Source: Branchiostoma floridae (taxonomy: Eukaryota; Chordata; Leptocardii; Amphioxiformes; Branchiostomatidae). From it: 64,000 nucleotides of DNA. Position numbers and translations under genes: made by a program. How positions within the stretch are numbered: the first letter of the stretch is position 1; every line of letters begins with the position of its first letter. The stretch covers positions 14,230,266-14,294,265 of the forward strand of contig NC_049987.1 in assembly GCF_000003815.2 (NCBI RefSeq), read 5' to 3'. The notes beneath the pieces were generated by a model. The model made no database searches and was not told the DNA's origin. It saw only the letters and a list, made by a program, of their open reading frames with translations. Positions 49,400 to 60,180 of the stretch are shown piece by piece.

Positions 49400-49730
49400 C
49401 AAGACTTAACGGTTTGATTCACACACTAGGATGGACCCCTACTCTTTTTGAAAAGTGTGCTGGGATATTTAACATGTGTGGCTGTCCTCAAAGATGAAGG
49501 AGCTTGCAACTTAACATCTCATCAAGGAGGTTAAAACTTGGTTTTTAACCTCCTTGATCTCATCAAAGAGGATGTCCCTTATTTAAGTTAGATGCTCATT
49601 TTCACCTGAGTCAAGTGAGAAAATGGTTGTTAAGTGCTCTTCACAAGGCCACAACATGCAAGGGAATTGAACCCAGAACCTTTAATGTAGACGTTGTGTA
49701 AATGAGCAGTGAGAATTGGACCACCACTAT
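49400..49730 (-). mobile_element. SINE-like element, copy B, interrupted by a small palindrome
   Basis: The minus strand shows GGTTCTGGGTTCAATTCCC (B-box-like) and CTCACTTGACTCAGGTGAAA, as in copy A. On the plus strand the outer part CACTAGGATGGACCCCTACT resembles a sequence in the DDX18 intron near 35075 (CACCAGGATGGATCCCTAG). A CAAGGAGGTTA palindrome (49521-49558) is inserted in it with ATCTC on both sides. Confidence 0.6.
49521..49558. repeat. 38-bp foldback of the CAAGGAGGTTA family
   Basis: Perfect 16-bp arms ATCAAGGAGGTTAAAA and TTTTAACCTCCTTGAT around a 6-nt loop, nested in a SINE-like copy. Confidence 0.85.
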
Positions 49731-50221
49731 AACCTTGTTAAAGAGTGAGTGTTGTGAAGGTCTGTGCTGTTGAGATGATTTCTAGTTCCTTGGCTGTTAC
49801 ACAGGGTAGAGCCTACTCATTTTGCAGCTGACCACCCTCAACCAACTTTTCCCTTGAGACCAGGTTAAGGGAAAAGACCAGGTACCTTGATCCTTGCTTG
49901 ATCCAAGTTTACTCACCACCAGTATTGCTATCAAACCTCGTGAATTGGTTCGTTCATTGCTGAATACTGGTATGTCACCTGTCAAACATGTTTCAAAGTA
50001 CAGAGGGCGAACTGAACCGAAAAGGGCCAATAGCAAAACACGCCACACTCTGAACAATAAAAACATTTGATTTACCAGGAACGATGATCATTGTTTCATA
50101 GTTACAGTTACAAGCTGGTGTGTTCTGCCAAAGGGCGGTAATACTGGTAGATACAGAACTGACAGTCAAATCACAAATCGGAGAACTATACCCACTGTGT
50201 GTTGGCTACCAGTTAAACATG

Positions 50222-50687
50222 TAGCCTCCATAGCAGGCTCTCTATGGGCTTTTTTGGCACTTTTGCTGGCCATTTCTTTTTGTACTGGGTCGCTGATTGC
50301 TGGCCTCTCTCATAGCCGCCCATTTTAGAGCCTGCATGGAAACGTTTCTACAAAGGGATATTACAAAAAGATTAGCCATTCATCTGCCCTATTAACACAC
50401 ACGTTAGGAGTAATTCACAACTCCGTGAGAGGCAATTCGCATGTCGGCTTCAAGTATTTTACAACTCTGGCGATATGGCAGTTTATTAGCCGTCCACGGC
50501 AGGCAGGGAATTCGCACCTCCTTGTTAATCGCCCTAATCGTTTTTTAATATCCCTTTGTAGAAGCGTTTCCATGCAGGCTCTAAAATGGGCGGCTATGAG
50601 AGAGGCCAGCAATCAGCGACCCAGTACAAAAAGAAATGGCCAGCAAAAGTGCCAAAAAAACCCATAGAGAGCCTGCTATGGAGGCTA
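50222..50687. mobile_element. Foldback MITE with about 150-bp terminal inverted repeats and 9-bp TSD
   Basis: TAGCCTCCATAGCAGGCTCT at the left end is matched by its reverse complement at the right end. The arms (about 50222-50374 and 50537-50687) stay nearly identical over about 150 bp. TTAAACATG flanks both ends (50213-50221 and 50688-50696). Long terminal repeats plus a 9-bp duplication suggest a Mutator-like origin; an 8-bp hAT reading would need a shifted end. It has no transposase frame; the overlapping frames at 50415-50780 are shadows of the inverted repeat. Confidence 0.9.
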
Positions 50688-50696
50688 TTAAACATG

Positions 50697-53600
50697 TTGC
50701 ATTTTGAAATGTGCTGTAGTTTCCTTTGGCTACAAACATATGGCAATATTGGTCTGATACCAAACCTACCATCCATCTAGGTGGTCTGGTTCCTGCTGCC
50801 CCCTAAACCATGGATAGGATTAATGAAGACTTTCTATCCATGACAGATGAAGACAGTCTGGCCACAAGAGGACATCAAAGTTCAGGTCTCCACCCAGCAT
50901 AAAGGATGGTCCTTTGATGGGATTGTTGGTGTGTCCACTCGCCACCCTGAAGGCTTCTGTTGGAGGTTTTCAGATGTAAAACCTGCCGGAGAATTCCTGA
51001 TGTTGGCCGGCCCCTCCCCTGGTGAGGTCACCACCACACAATACAGCCCAGGAGCACTAGAACAAAGGGTTTTGTCGCCTCCGGAACAAGGCTTGAAATT
51101 GGCTTTTTCTTTCCTGATTGGGACAAATTACATGCCTGGATGCACTCATTCCCTGAGTCTGACTTCTTCACCTCTGAGATGTCTTCACCTCTTAGTCTGA
51201 GATTACAGGCGAAAAGAAGCAGGAAATGACTTTAAGATATGCCTGAAAACCGTGTACCTGGAGTCTGATGACTTCTTCACCTTTGAGATGTCTTCACCTC
51301 TCAGTCTGAGATTGCAGGAGAAAAGAATATCTAAAAACCTTGTATCCTGAGACTCCTTCACATCCAAGATGTTCCTTTGATAAAGATCACAGGACAGTGG
51401 AGGCAGGAAAGGATGCCTGATTGGACTTGAACCCTGAGTCTGACTTCTTGACCTTCCAAAGGTCATAAGGCTGGTGCCCTTGATCGAAAGGACTAGGAAG
51501 AAAAAAATGTTGAATGCTGGATGATTTGTGTAGTTCAGTCTACTAGTACTACATGTATATCATCCAGGACTCTGGGTAATGTTTCCAGTGACAGCTTGGA
51601 AAAGCCTACTTTTTAAAAGCTTCTTATCAATATAAACACTTTCAGAGAGGAAAGAAGATAATAAGAAGGAAAGATACTGCAGTATTTAAGTTCAGGTAAG
51701 TTTCACAGCTTTGAACATCATGCCTTCATGAAGCTTCACATACGAATGTAACACTAGATTACTTTTACCTCCCACTCTCAACCTTGGTTATCTCTAATTA
51801 ATTCAAAGACCCACCACTCATATAAACAATACACAGTCCACAGGAGCTCAACAGTTGTTGATGATTTTACAAGTAAGTCAAAAGGAAACTATAAGGATCC
51901 ATTTGACTTTTTAATGAACCCATCCAGATTGCCCATAAACCCCATTCATGACTGATTGAATATTTACCACACTGACAGAGGTTCTGATTGTGTTTTCTCA
52001 CCACACAAAAAGCTGTGAAAAGCTGGACAAGAGGGACATAAAGGAGCTGATGGGCCCATTCAAGCCTGCCACAGAAAGGATTTGAGCACTTCTTCTTCAT
52101 TACTGGGAGGACAGTAAATCCACTTACAGGATTAGAATTGACCAAATGTTGTGGTTTTGGACAGGAACATTTGTGGCCAGATGACTACAAGGTCTGGTGT
52201 CTTCTGTGGGGAGGGAGATCAGGGGTTGGGCCAACAGACTACAGACTGTAGGGTGGGGCAAGTGTTGGTTTTGAGATAAAATGTCAAAGGGGGTATTGAA
52301 ATCTTTTAACCAGAGAATACCAAAAAAATACCTTTTTTATAGCCAGGTGCAACATCATGAAACAAATGCAATAACTTTACACTTGATGTAGGAATGGCAA
52401 AATCTCACCAGAAGATTTGTATTAGAATTAGCAATTTATTTGTTCTACCAACATTCCCAAAGTTGTGAAGAGTATTGCAAGTATATAGTCTAGATCTAAC
52501 GTTTATTTTTAGAATTATAGCAGGACTGCGAAACTTGTCCAGTCATCACAGACCTCAGCTGGTCATGAGAAGACGGGAGTTCAAAGTGAAGGAGACAGAA
52601 AAGGAACCTTTTTATCCCAGAAAAGGGGTCAGTCGTCTGGAGTTCAAAGACCTTCAAAGGCCTTCAGCAGGACTTAACCAACACCTCATTGTGTCCAGTT
52701 GGCAGCGGACATCTTGACTTGTCCTGTCCGAGGGGGTACAGGACAATACGTCCTCCGGACACACAATACAGCCTCAGGAGAGGGAGGGTCTCTTCTTTGG
52801 ACAGGCTCCCACTGACCATCACACAGTGTGTGGTCTCTGTGCTCTGTCTGTATCTTAACTACTGCGTTGTATGTTATAAAGTCACCACCTTGTTGAAATT
52901 AAAAGTTGCACTCTACAGAAATAGGATGTTGAAACTGTACTCTATATCGAAGTGGTGAACACTGATAAGTTTAAAGCGCTGATTGGTTGCTATAGCAGCC
53001 AATCAGCCAATTGATTTCCCCAGGTGAGGAACTCTGGACTTGAGAACAGAATCGTTCCCAGGGTTGTCAAGGCAGGTTGTTTTTCCCAGGAAGATCGCAT
53101 CTACCCTAAGGATTGGTGTCGGTCAAGGTTTTACATTTTCCCATGATTGTTTTAGATGGCTATCTAAAGAGCTTAAACTTCCCTGGACGAACTTTTTCTT
53201 TCCAGTTGGCCTGATTGAGGACTAAGAAGGAAAGTTTTTCTTTAGCTGCATAGCCAGCAGTGCACTGCGGCTTCGCTTCTGCTTTTGAGCCAAGGACATC
53301 GGGTTCTTCTCGATACTCAATAAGTATGTTGAGTTCTGTTACGTGTACGTGTCGCTTGAGGCTAACGTTTGAAGCTCTCCCATACACGGGACGGAACTCC
53401 AAACCGGGAAACGAAAAATAGACAAGTACATGTATACATAAATATATACATGTATACGCAAATAGTGCCTACTGCTATCATACTTTTCGTTCCCGAAAGC
53501 TGCCCGGCCGGGCCCCGGTTCGGAGATGTGACGTAGGCCTAATCAACAAGTTCGACAATTCCCTTTAACATGTCCGAACTGGAACCGACCCTGGGATCAA

Positions 53601-54500
53601 ACCAGCAATGCAGTGACCAAGGATCCACATATTGTTTCCCAATAGCACATGGTTTAAACTGTAAGTTTTAAGATTTAACGTATTGTGACAGTTTTGTGGA
53701 TATCGTTCACCGCAAAGGTCAATGAGGTCAGTCGGAAATGTCGTCTGATTTGTACCGGGGAGGAGTTCTCTATTGTCCGCCTCCATCAGTCCTGTCAGCG
53801 CCGTGAAACTGGACGTGACACGTCCCAGGCCCGAGCTTCTGGTGCAGACGGTCTAACCGGTCATTATCTCAGGAATCAAAGCGCGAACTTGTGGTGGGGA
53901 CATTCTAAACTGGTCATTAGAGTCTCCGACCCTACTGGTGTGCAATGATGTGACTGGACAAGCGAGAGACCCCCAAACTGCACTCTATACAAACTCCGCT
54001 GGGAGGCACTGCGTGGGGCAAAGTATGTGTGGTTGAGACTGCGAGTATTCTTGTGACACCAAAGTTATCAGCATTGTCTATTATTTCGCGTCGTACGTCA
54101 GAATAAAACCAAGCACACATTTTCAAGACGTCGACACTTCATATAATATGGGACGTAAGCAATCAATAAAAGATCATTTGTTCAGTTCTTTAATAAGGCT
54201 GTTTAACGGCGTATGCAAGCAAGGCGTCTTTGATCCTCAAAGAGACACGGATCTTTTGAGACTTCTATATGGCCAGACTATCACTATCTACCCTAGTTGT
54301 CAGGGCCTAAGAATAAGCTACAAATGGTTCATCATCTGAATAGACCCTCCTTAGTTTGATATACCAATGGTTTAATACCTCACCCAAACCAAGAGGGTAA
54401 AACTTCCTTGCCCAAATCCTTGCCCCAATTGACGGAGCTGGTGTGATAAGCAGTGCTCATTTGCAGGACAATCTCAGCAGTAAACACGCCCATCCATGAA
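50697..54500. other. Intergenic region upstream of the Olig gene
   Basis: Contains a diverged tandem duplication at 51153-51329, a CCAAT-containing palindrome at 52979-53006 and short ACATGTATAC repeats near 53430. No coding sequence could be supported; the 117-codon frame at 50847-51200 matches no family known to me. Confidence 0.45.
51153..51330. repeat. Diverged tandem duplication, period about 105 bp
   Basis: GAGTCTGA-GACTTCTTCACCT, TGAGATGTCTTCACCTCT and AGTCTGAGATT-CAGG, then GAAAAGAA, occur twice. A further partial GAGTCTGACTTCTTGACC follows near 51433. Confidence 0.85.
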
Positions 54501-54514
54501 CACGCACGGTTCTG

Positions 54515-54534
54515 ATTGGCTCTCCGGCCATTGG
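54515..54534 (+). promoter_or_regulatory. Twin inverted CCAAT boxes, Olig promoter
   Basis: ATTGG at 54515-54519 and 54530-54534, with a TATA-like TTAAAAA at 54573-54579, about 70-130 nt upstream of the Olig start codon. Confidence 0.5.
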
Positions 54535-54644
54535 GATTCTTTTGTCCTCTGCAAATCCTTTGTCCAGTACAGTTAAAAAGTTCGGGATGAACTCCTCATA
54601 GCCACTCCAACACGGGAATCATCGTGGTGTGTACGGAAGATATC

Positions 54645-55382
54645 ATGAGCAACACCGACATTGAGACAGCCAAGTGGGTTCTGAAGATGGAACAGACTCC
54701 GGACGCCGCGATGTTCAACAGAACCTCCCCGTCTGTGTCTCCCCGGCCGTCCTCACCGACATCGTCCTGGTCCAGCGGCGGCTCGCCCGCCCCCTCCTCA
54801 CCCTCCTCCCGCTCCCGTCCGGGGAAGATCAGGAGGAGCAAGAGTCTGAAGAAAGCCGAGAAGCAGTTATCGGAGGAAGAACTCCAGGAGCTCCGTCTGA
54901 AAGTCAACCATCGGGAGAGGAAGAGAATGCACGACCTGAACTCGGCGCTGGACGGGTTGCGGGAAGTCATGCCGTACGCTCACGGTCCGTCCGTCAGGAA
55001 ACTCTCCAAAATCGCCACGCTGCTGCTGGCCAAGAACTACATCCTCATGCTCAACAGTTCCTTGGAGGAGATGAAGCGGCTCGTGAGTGACATCCACCCG
55101 GCACACCGCGCCAAGCTGCCCGCTCACCCGACTCTGTCACCGCCCACTCTGCCGGGACTCCACGGGCCAGCGATGTTCCCTTCCCCGTCTCAGATACCAC
55201 ACGGCCCGCTGAGTCACCCACTCGCGTCCCGAGCGAGCCACAGCGGACTTCTCCTCAGACCGGAGCACCAGCACGAGCGCAGCCCGTTCTCCAGGTGGCC
55301 CATCCCCTGCTCCTGCCCGCAGTGTCCGCCCGACAGTGTCAACCGGCTACCGTTCGGCAAACACCCTTCATTCTCAAGATGA
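54645..55382 (+). CDS. Olig: Oligodendrocyte-lineage-type bHLH transcription factor (Olig family)
   Basis: Single exon, 245 residues, starting at the first ATG (54645) of the frame. A Ser/Pro-rich N-terminus and a basic [13 protein letters not shown] stretch precede the bHLH domain at about residues 80-145. Basic region [13 protein letters not shown], helix 1 [12 protein letters not shown], loop [10 protein letters not shown] and helix 2 [20 protein letters not shown] are near-identical to vertebrate OLIG1-3. The [16 protein letters not shown] stretch separates Olig from neurogenin, NeuroD and BHLHE22. The C-terminus has [11 protein letters not shown], like the Olig tail motif with paired Cys. 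It is a nuclear E-box-binding neural patterning factor, and like other Olig genes it is intronless. Which vertebrate Olig it matches cannot be decided here; lineage duplicates are possible. Confidence 0.95.
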   Translation: MSNTDIETAKWVLKMEQTPDAAMFNRTSPSVSPRPSSPTSSWSSGGSPAPSSPSSRSRPGKIRRSKSLKKAEKQLSEEELQELRLKVNHRERKRMHDLNSALDGLREVMPYAHGPSVRKLSKIATLLLAKNYILMLNSSLEEMKRLVSDIHPAHRAKLPAHPTLSPPTLPGLHGPAMFPSPSQIPHGPLSHPLASRASHSGLLLRPEHQHERSPFSRWPIPCSCPQCPPDSVNRLPFGKHPSFSR

Positions 55383-58300
55383 AAAAAAGAACATTTCAGA
55401 GACATTTAAGAAATTCTTATCTGTACATATCGATGTTGTTAGACCAGTTTTGAACTCAGGAAAACCAGACTAACCTCTATCACAACTTCAGCGTAAGTTA
55501 TGTAACATGCTCCGTCTATTGTGTAAACTTTGCTACAAAATGTTCACTTCTACGTACGTATACTGCCATATGTTACCTGGTCAAGTTATGATTGCTTCCT
55601 TTACGTCGCCTACAGAATGATTGAATGTTGTTTTCATCCGATGCTGTAAAGTTGCTGAATTCACGGATGCGATCGAAATTATAGATCTTTGTACAACTGC
55701 TCAACACATCTCTGTATATAGTGAGATTGAAATGTTTTGTATATACAACATAGTATATTTGACTGTTGACAAAAACGTTACGAATACAACTATCTTTACT
55801 CTATCTCATTTGTTATTTTCATTATTGGGTACCCTCTTTTCCATAAGTAGTGATGGTCTTATGTTGTCCATTTCATATAATATAACTAAAAAAACCGATT
55901 TATTCCCGTGCATATAAAGGCATAAACGTCATTTTACAATTGATTACTCAGTAGATATAGTAGTAATATCTAAAATGCATTTCAATATATTACAACAACA
56001 ACTACCAGTACAGTATGAATTCCGCCATGCATTTCCCTGGCGCTCTTCAGAGATACCCTACCGTTGAGCTAGCCTGCAGTTTTGCTGGACACAGACAGCA
56101 GTAGCGTAAAGTTTAGTTCAATACTGGTCAAAGCAGTTCTTTGCACAACTCTGAAAGAAACATGTCTGCACCGAGCGATAAAGTCAATCCAGTCTTAAGT
56201 TCTATGAACAGTCCGTATGAAGTGTACAATGTCCGGAGTTTAAGCGTTCCCCATTCTCTAAAGTACACTATGTACAGCGCAGTGATACCACCATTGTCGA
56301 AACATTTACTTCTAGTTCTATCAATGACAAAATAGTCCGTCGACGGTCTCTCATACACACACGTGTACATACTAACCGTGAGGGCCTTCCTTGATATGTT
56401 ATGCCTTGAAAGTTTTTAAAAACTCTCTTCCTTTAGATTAATTGATATTCCACTTAATGGCCAGGGTTTGGGTTTGTTTATCCTTCTCTTTTTTTCTGTT
56501 CAGAATTCTGTAGTTCCCGAATCCCGCTACTGTCACGTTTTCTTTCATTCGCAAACACCGGTACCCCGTTAACAAGACAAAATGCCACGAAACTCCCGCC
56601 GTCTTCCCCACAATAGACAAGTGCGGCTGTTTAAGGGAAGCAGATGTGCATTAGAGCGCTAACGAGGGTTACATATCGCACCCGTGGATAATGACAGGTT
56701 GGACGGACAGGTCCCCCTCCGGGCCGAGCTGGGCTCCTCCAGAGTCTTTGTTGTTGTATTGTTTGTTCGCCGCTTTCTTTTCGCATTTTTTCTTCTTTCC
56801 ATGCGGTTTTAGGAAATGAGGCGTGTTATAGTTTGCAAAGAGCAGAACCATACCTTGAGCAAAGGCGAAATACGATCCTCTCTATGATTTTCGTGTCGTT
56901 TTGCATATTTGATGTTTTTCAAGTTTCTCATAGGTGAATAGCAAAGTACCAAGTGACTTCATCGGCGGTTTGAAAATCTATACTCGTTTTGGCAATCTTT
57001 TCTCGATTGAACACCTAAAAGTTACCAGTTTGAGCTGGAAGCCATACGACAATAATGCTAAGCGTTCAAGAATGGGCTGTTATATTCAGACAAAAAAATA
57101 GTCCAGTATTTAGAATATATATATATTTACTAAACACGCATGTATTTTTATCTGCTGTGCATTCAAATAATGTAACTATTTATTATACATGCTCGAAAAA
57201 ACATATGTTAATATTGCAAAATGCAATGTTTTCTACATATGACAGATTTCTGTGGCTTTCTTTGAAATCGAACAAAATTTTCTTTTTTTCTGAATCTTTC
57301 AAAATAAGTGAATCAAACTCTATTGCACATACACTTGATACACCTATAGAGGTTCGGATTCGGAAAGTAAAACGAAGGTATCAAATACACACTGACATGG
57401 CTTTGATAATGCTAATAATAACGGAAAATATTTGAAAGTTTGACAGGCAGTCCCAAACGGAGGATGTAATACCGACCAGACCGTTTATCCAATTAGAAGT
57501 AAGCGTGACCGGCTCCGCCACCGCGTGTCGCAATGCCTCAAGGGACGGGTTTGTAATTGAACAATATTACCCAGGGACAACCTCACACCAAATATTCTTT
57601 GTCAGCTAAATTTGGGATAAGTCTGCGGTGCAGGAGTTTCTGCTATGAATTTATGCTAGAGACGAGAGAGAGTCTGGTTTGATGTATTCTATTTTTGCTG
57701 CACGCTGGTAGAACTGTCTTACAAGAATACAGTATATATCTTTATGATATAAACATACAATGAGCTTTAAACGTAGCCTAATGCGCTTTGGCTCTATTTA
57801 TAATGTATGGTATCGGCTTCTCTATCCTCATTACATCTATGTGTATTCCTTACATGCTATCATCATATTCAATTTCATTGCTTTCCTGGTCTTATCAATT
57901 CGAGATATGTATTTGAAAGTTTTGCTTTCCGACATTTCATTCCACATTGCCATGAGAAAAATACCTGCTTGAACCAGATTCGAACATTGTCTCAGGAATT
58001 CGAACGATGTATTTGCCGAACGATGTGACTTATGCACAGGTTACAAACAATACTTATACTATGCATAACTAGCCTCCTTTATGTGCGATATTCAACATAT
58101 GGGCCAGGTTCTAATGCCTGTGAGATCGTTTCTGGGCTTCTAGGGCCCATACTTTGAATCAATCAGTGCCTCCCCCCCCAAAAGAACTTGCAAGCTACAA
58201 GTAACTTTGCACCTTCTGAAAACTGAACTATAAAGCTTCATACGGTCACATTACAGAAGCTGTCAGCTCAGTGATGAGAAGACAAAAAATGCCTCCACAG

Positions 58301-60180
58301 CCGCAAGTCGGATCGTTCTTCTCCCTCTAAATACCACAGCAGGACCTTCCTTCCTCTTACAAAAGGTACGGTCTTCTTTCTCTAGAAAAGGAACGCCGCC
58401 AAAAGTTGAGCCAAGAGCGCAGCGAAAGGACCAATGTCCGGCCTGTCAGGGTAACATGGCGGACAAAGAACGACAAGGAATACATCTTCTGAGCTGCCAC
58501 TCCGGGTTAAAAACTCTCCACGGGGCGCGATTCCCTCCTCACACGGAGCAGCTGGTTTCAAAACGGTCTAGAACTGTACGTTTTGTTGTTGGTAATTTCT
58601 GTCCACTTTAAAGTGAAACAAAACAACACGTTTCCATCCTTATCCTACACCGACGTACACATATCGTAGTCTATCTTACAAAGCTCCGAATGTGGTTCCC
58701 AAATATTGGTTTTGAGACAAGGAGAATGTTTTTGTGACAAGAATGTTAGAATTGAATTTCAAAAGAAGTCTACTTACCATTCAAACAGATGGTGTTAGAA
58801 ACAAATCAAATAGACATGTGCTTTTATTGTGAGTACGGGTCCAGTATATCAACCGAGGCTACTCTTCTCCATCTGATGCAGCCGTTGAACTTAAATGGCT
58901 TCAGATCTTCAATTGGTTAGAATGGTACGATGTTTCAAACAATGCCCAAAATTTTGTACTGTCGTTTCTGGTCTCGTTCAGCTTATGAACTTTATCTGAA
59001 TCTGACTGGCATAACTGGTAACTAAAGCTCGACTAAAGCTCGGATTGGAACCCATGTCTTTGTGATCAAGAACCACTCATCTAAACCACTACACGTAGCA
59101 AATTATTGTTGTGCAACTTACAAGCTGAAGAAAATGCCAAAGATGCTGAATCTAATTTCCTTTAATGTAGAAATTTATATATATACGGTTTTAGGGTCCC
59201 ACCTACAGGCCCAAACCGCCTTTAGAGTCAGATGTCTCACGAAATAAAGGAACAGCTCCATTTGGACAAGCTTTAGGCCAGAATTCTCTCCTTGCGGTGC
59301 GGATATTGGACGTGATGGGTCCGTACTTACCTCATTAGCACCCCGTTATTCCCTACCCCACTTACCCCTGACACCTTTAACCGTGTAATCCATTCTACAC
59401 GGGTGTAAAGGGAGCCAGAAACTCCACAGCCTTCCCAGAACAGAACCATACCGGGCACAGACCCAAACCTGCCGCCACACAGGGCCGCCCGTCTGTCTCC
59501 CTACCACATGCTGGACCACTTTAACCCGGCATGGAATATGTATAAGCTACAAGAGCAAAGCAGAAGTTCATGTATTGTGTTCTAAACCAGCCCATAGGGT
59601 ACAAGATCTTTTAGTGTACAATATGCAGTTTCTCTACACCAAATTACGATAGTCTTCTTTACCATGTCGTACGAAGACTGAAATGTTGAAGCCATAAATT
59701 CTTTATAGATGATACATTGTGGGGCATTTTTGCAATATTTTACGATATATCCTTTCGTAAGTGCTTTCTTACATTTGTATCAATGTAATAGTATACACAA
59801 GAGCAAATCCAATGTCTACCTGTAATTGTTTCTATTTCATATGCAAAATAAGCTTGATTTAAAAAAGTTTTTTTAAATCTTCAGTCACTGGTGTATCTTA
59901 AACGATGTTTTTGTATAATTTATCATAACATTACTTTCTATACTTAACATATCAAAATAAACTAATGTTGAGATATTTTGCATATACTTTTAATGATTTT
60001 ACGTCCCGCAGTGTTGTTTTGTTTCCAGGTAGCGGCGTTGGTACCGAAGTATTCCGACATTTGAACTTCCATCTCTGCGTGACCAATCGTTTTGCGTGTG
60101 TTTTCCCTCCGTACATCTATCTCCTATCCAAGCCGACTATGGAAGCTGTCAGTCCCTGTACACCGCTGTAAACTAATGTA
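55383..60180. other. Downstream flank of Olig, non-coding
   Basis: 3' UTR, then about 4.5 kb without supportable genes. GC-richer islands at 57430-57600, 58260-58560 and 59290-59540 stand out from AT-rich surroundings and could be regulatory DNA, judged only from composition and motif words. Confidence 0.4.

Larger units (their letters stand above)
45658..50212. other. Gene-poor interval with dispersed repeats
   Basis: Holds an inverted repeat at 46388-46426 (arms TTATGCCACCT), a degraded arm of the foldback element at 46473-46547, a duplicated GGTTGGCGCCTGC module at 47799 and 47927, and SINE-like copy B. No gene could be supported. Confidence 0.5.

Noticed and set aside
50415-50780. Five overlapping frames on both strands
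   Set aside because: They arise from the arms of the inverted-repeat element and are not conserved coding sequence.
50847-51200. 117-codon plus-strand frame
   Set aside because: No recognisable domain, runs into a tandem repeat, and lacks splice or promoter context.
54624-54644. Olig frame extended upstream to 54624
   Set aside because: The extension starts with GTG. The first ATG is at 54645 and gives an Olig-like N-terminus.
54674-55127. Overlapping +/- frames at the Olig locus
   Set aside because: Shadows of the GC-rich Olig coding exon.
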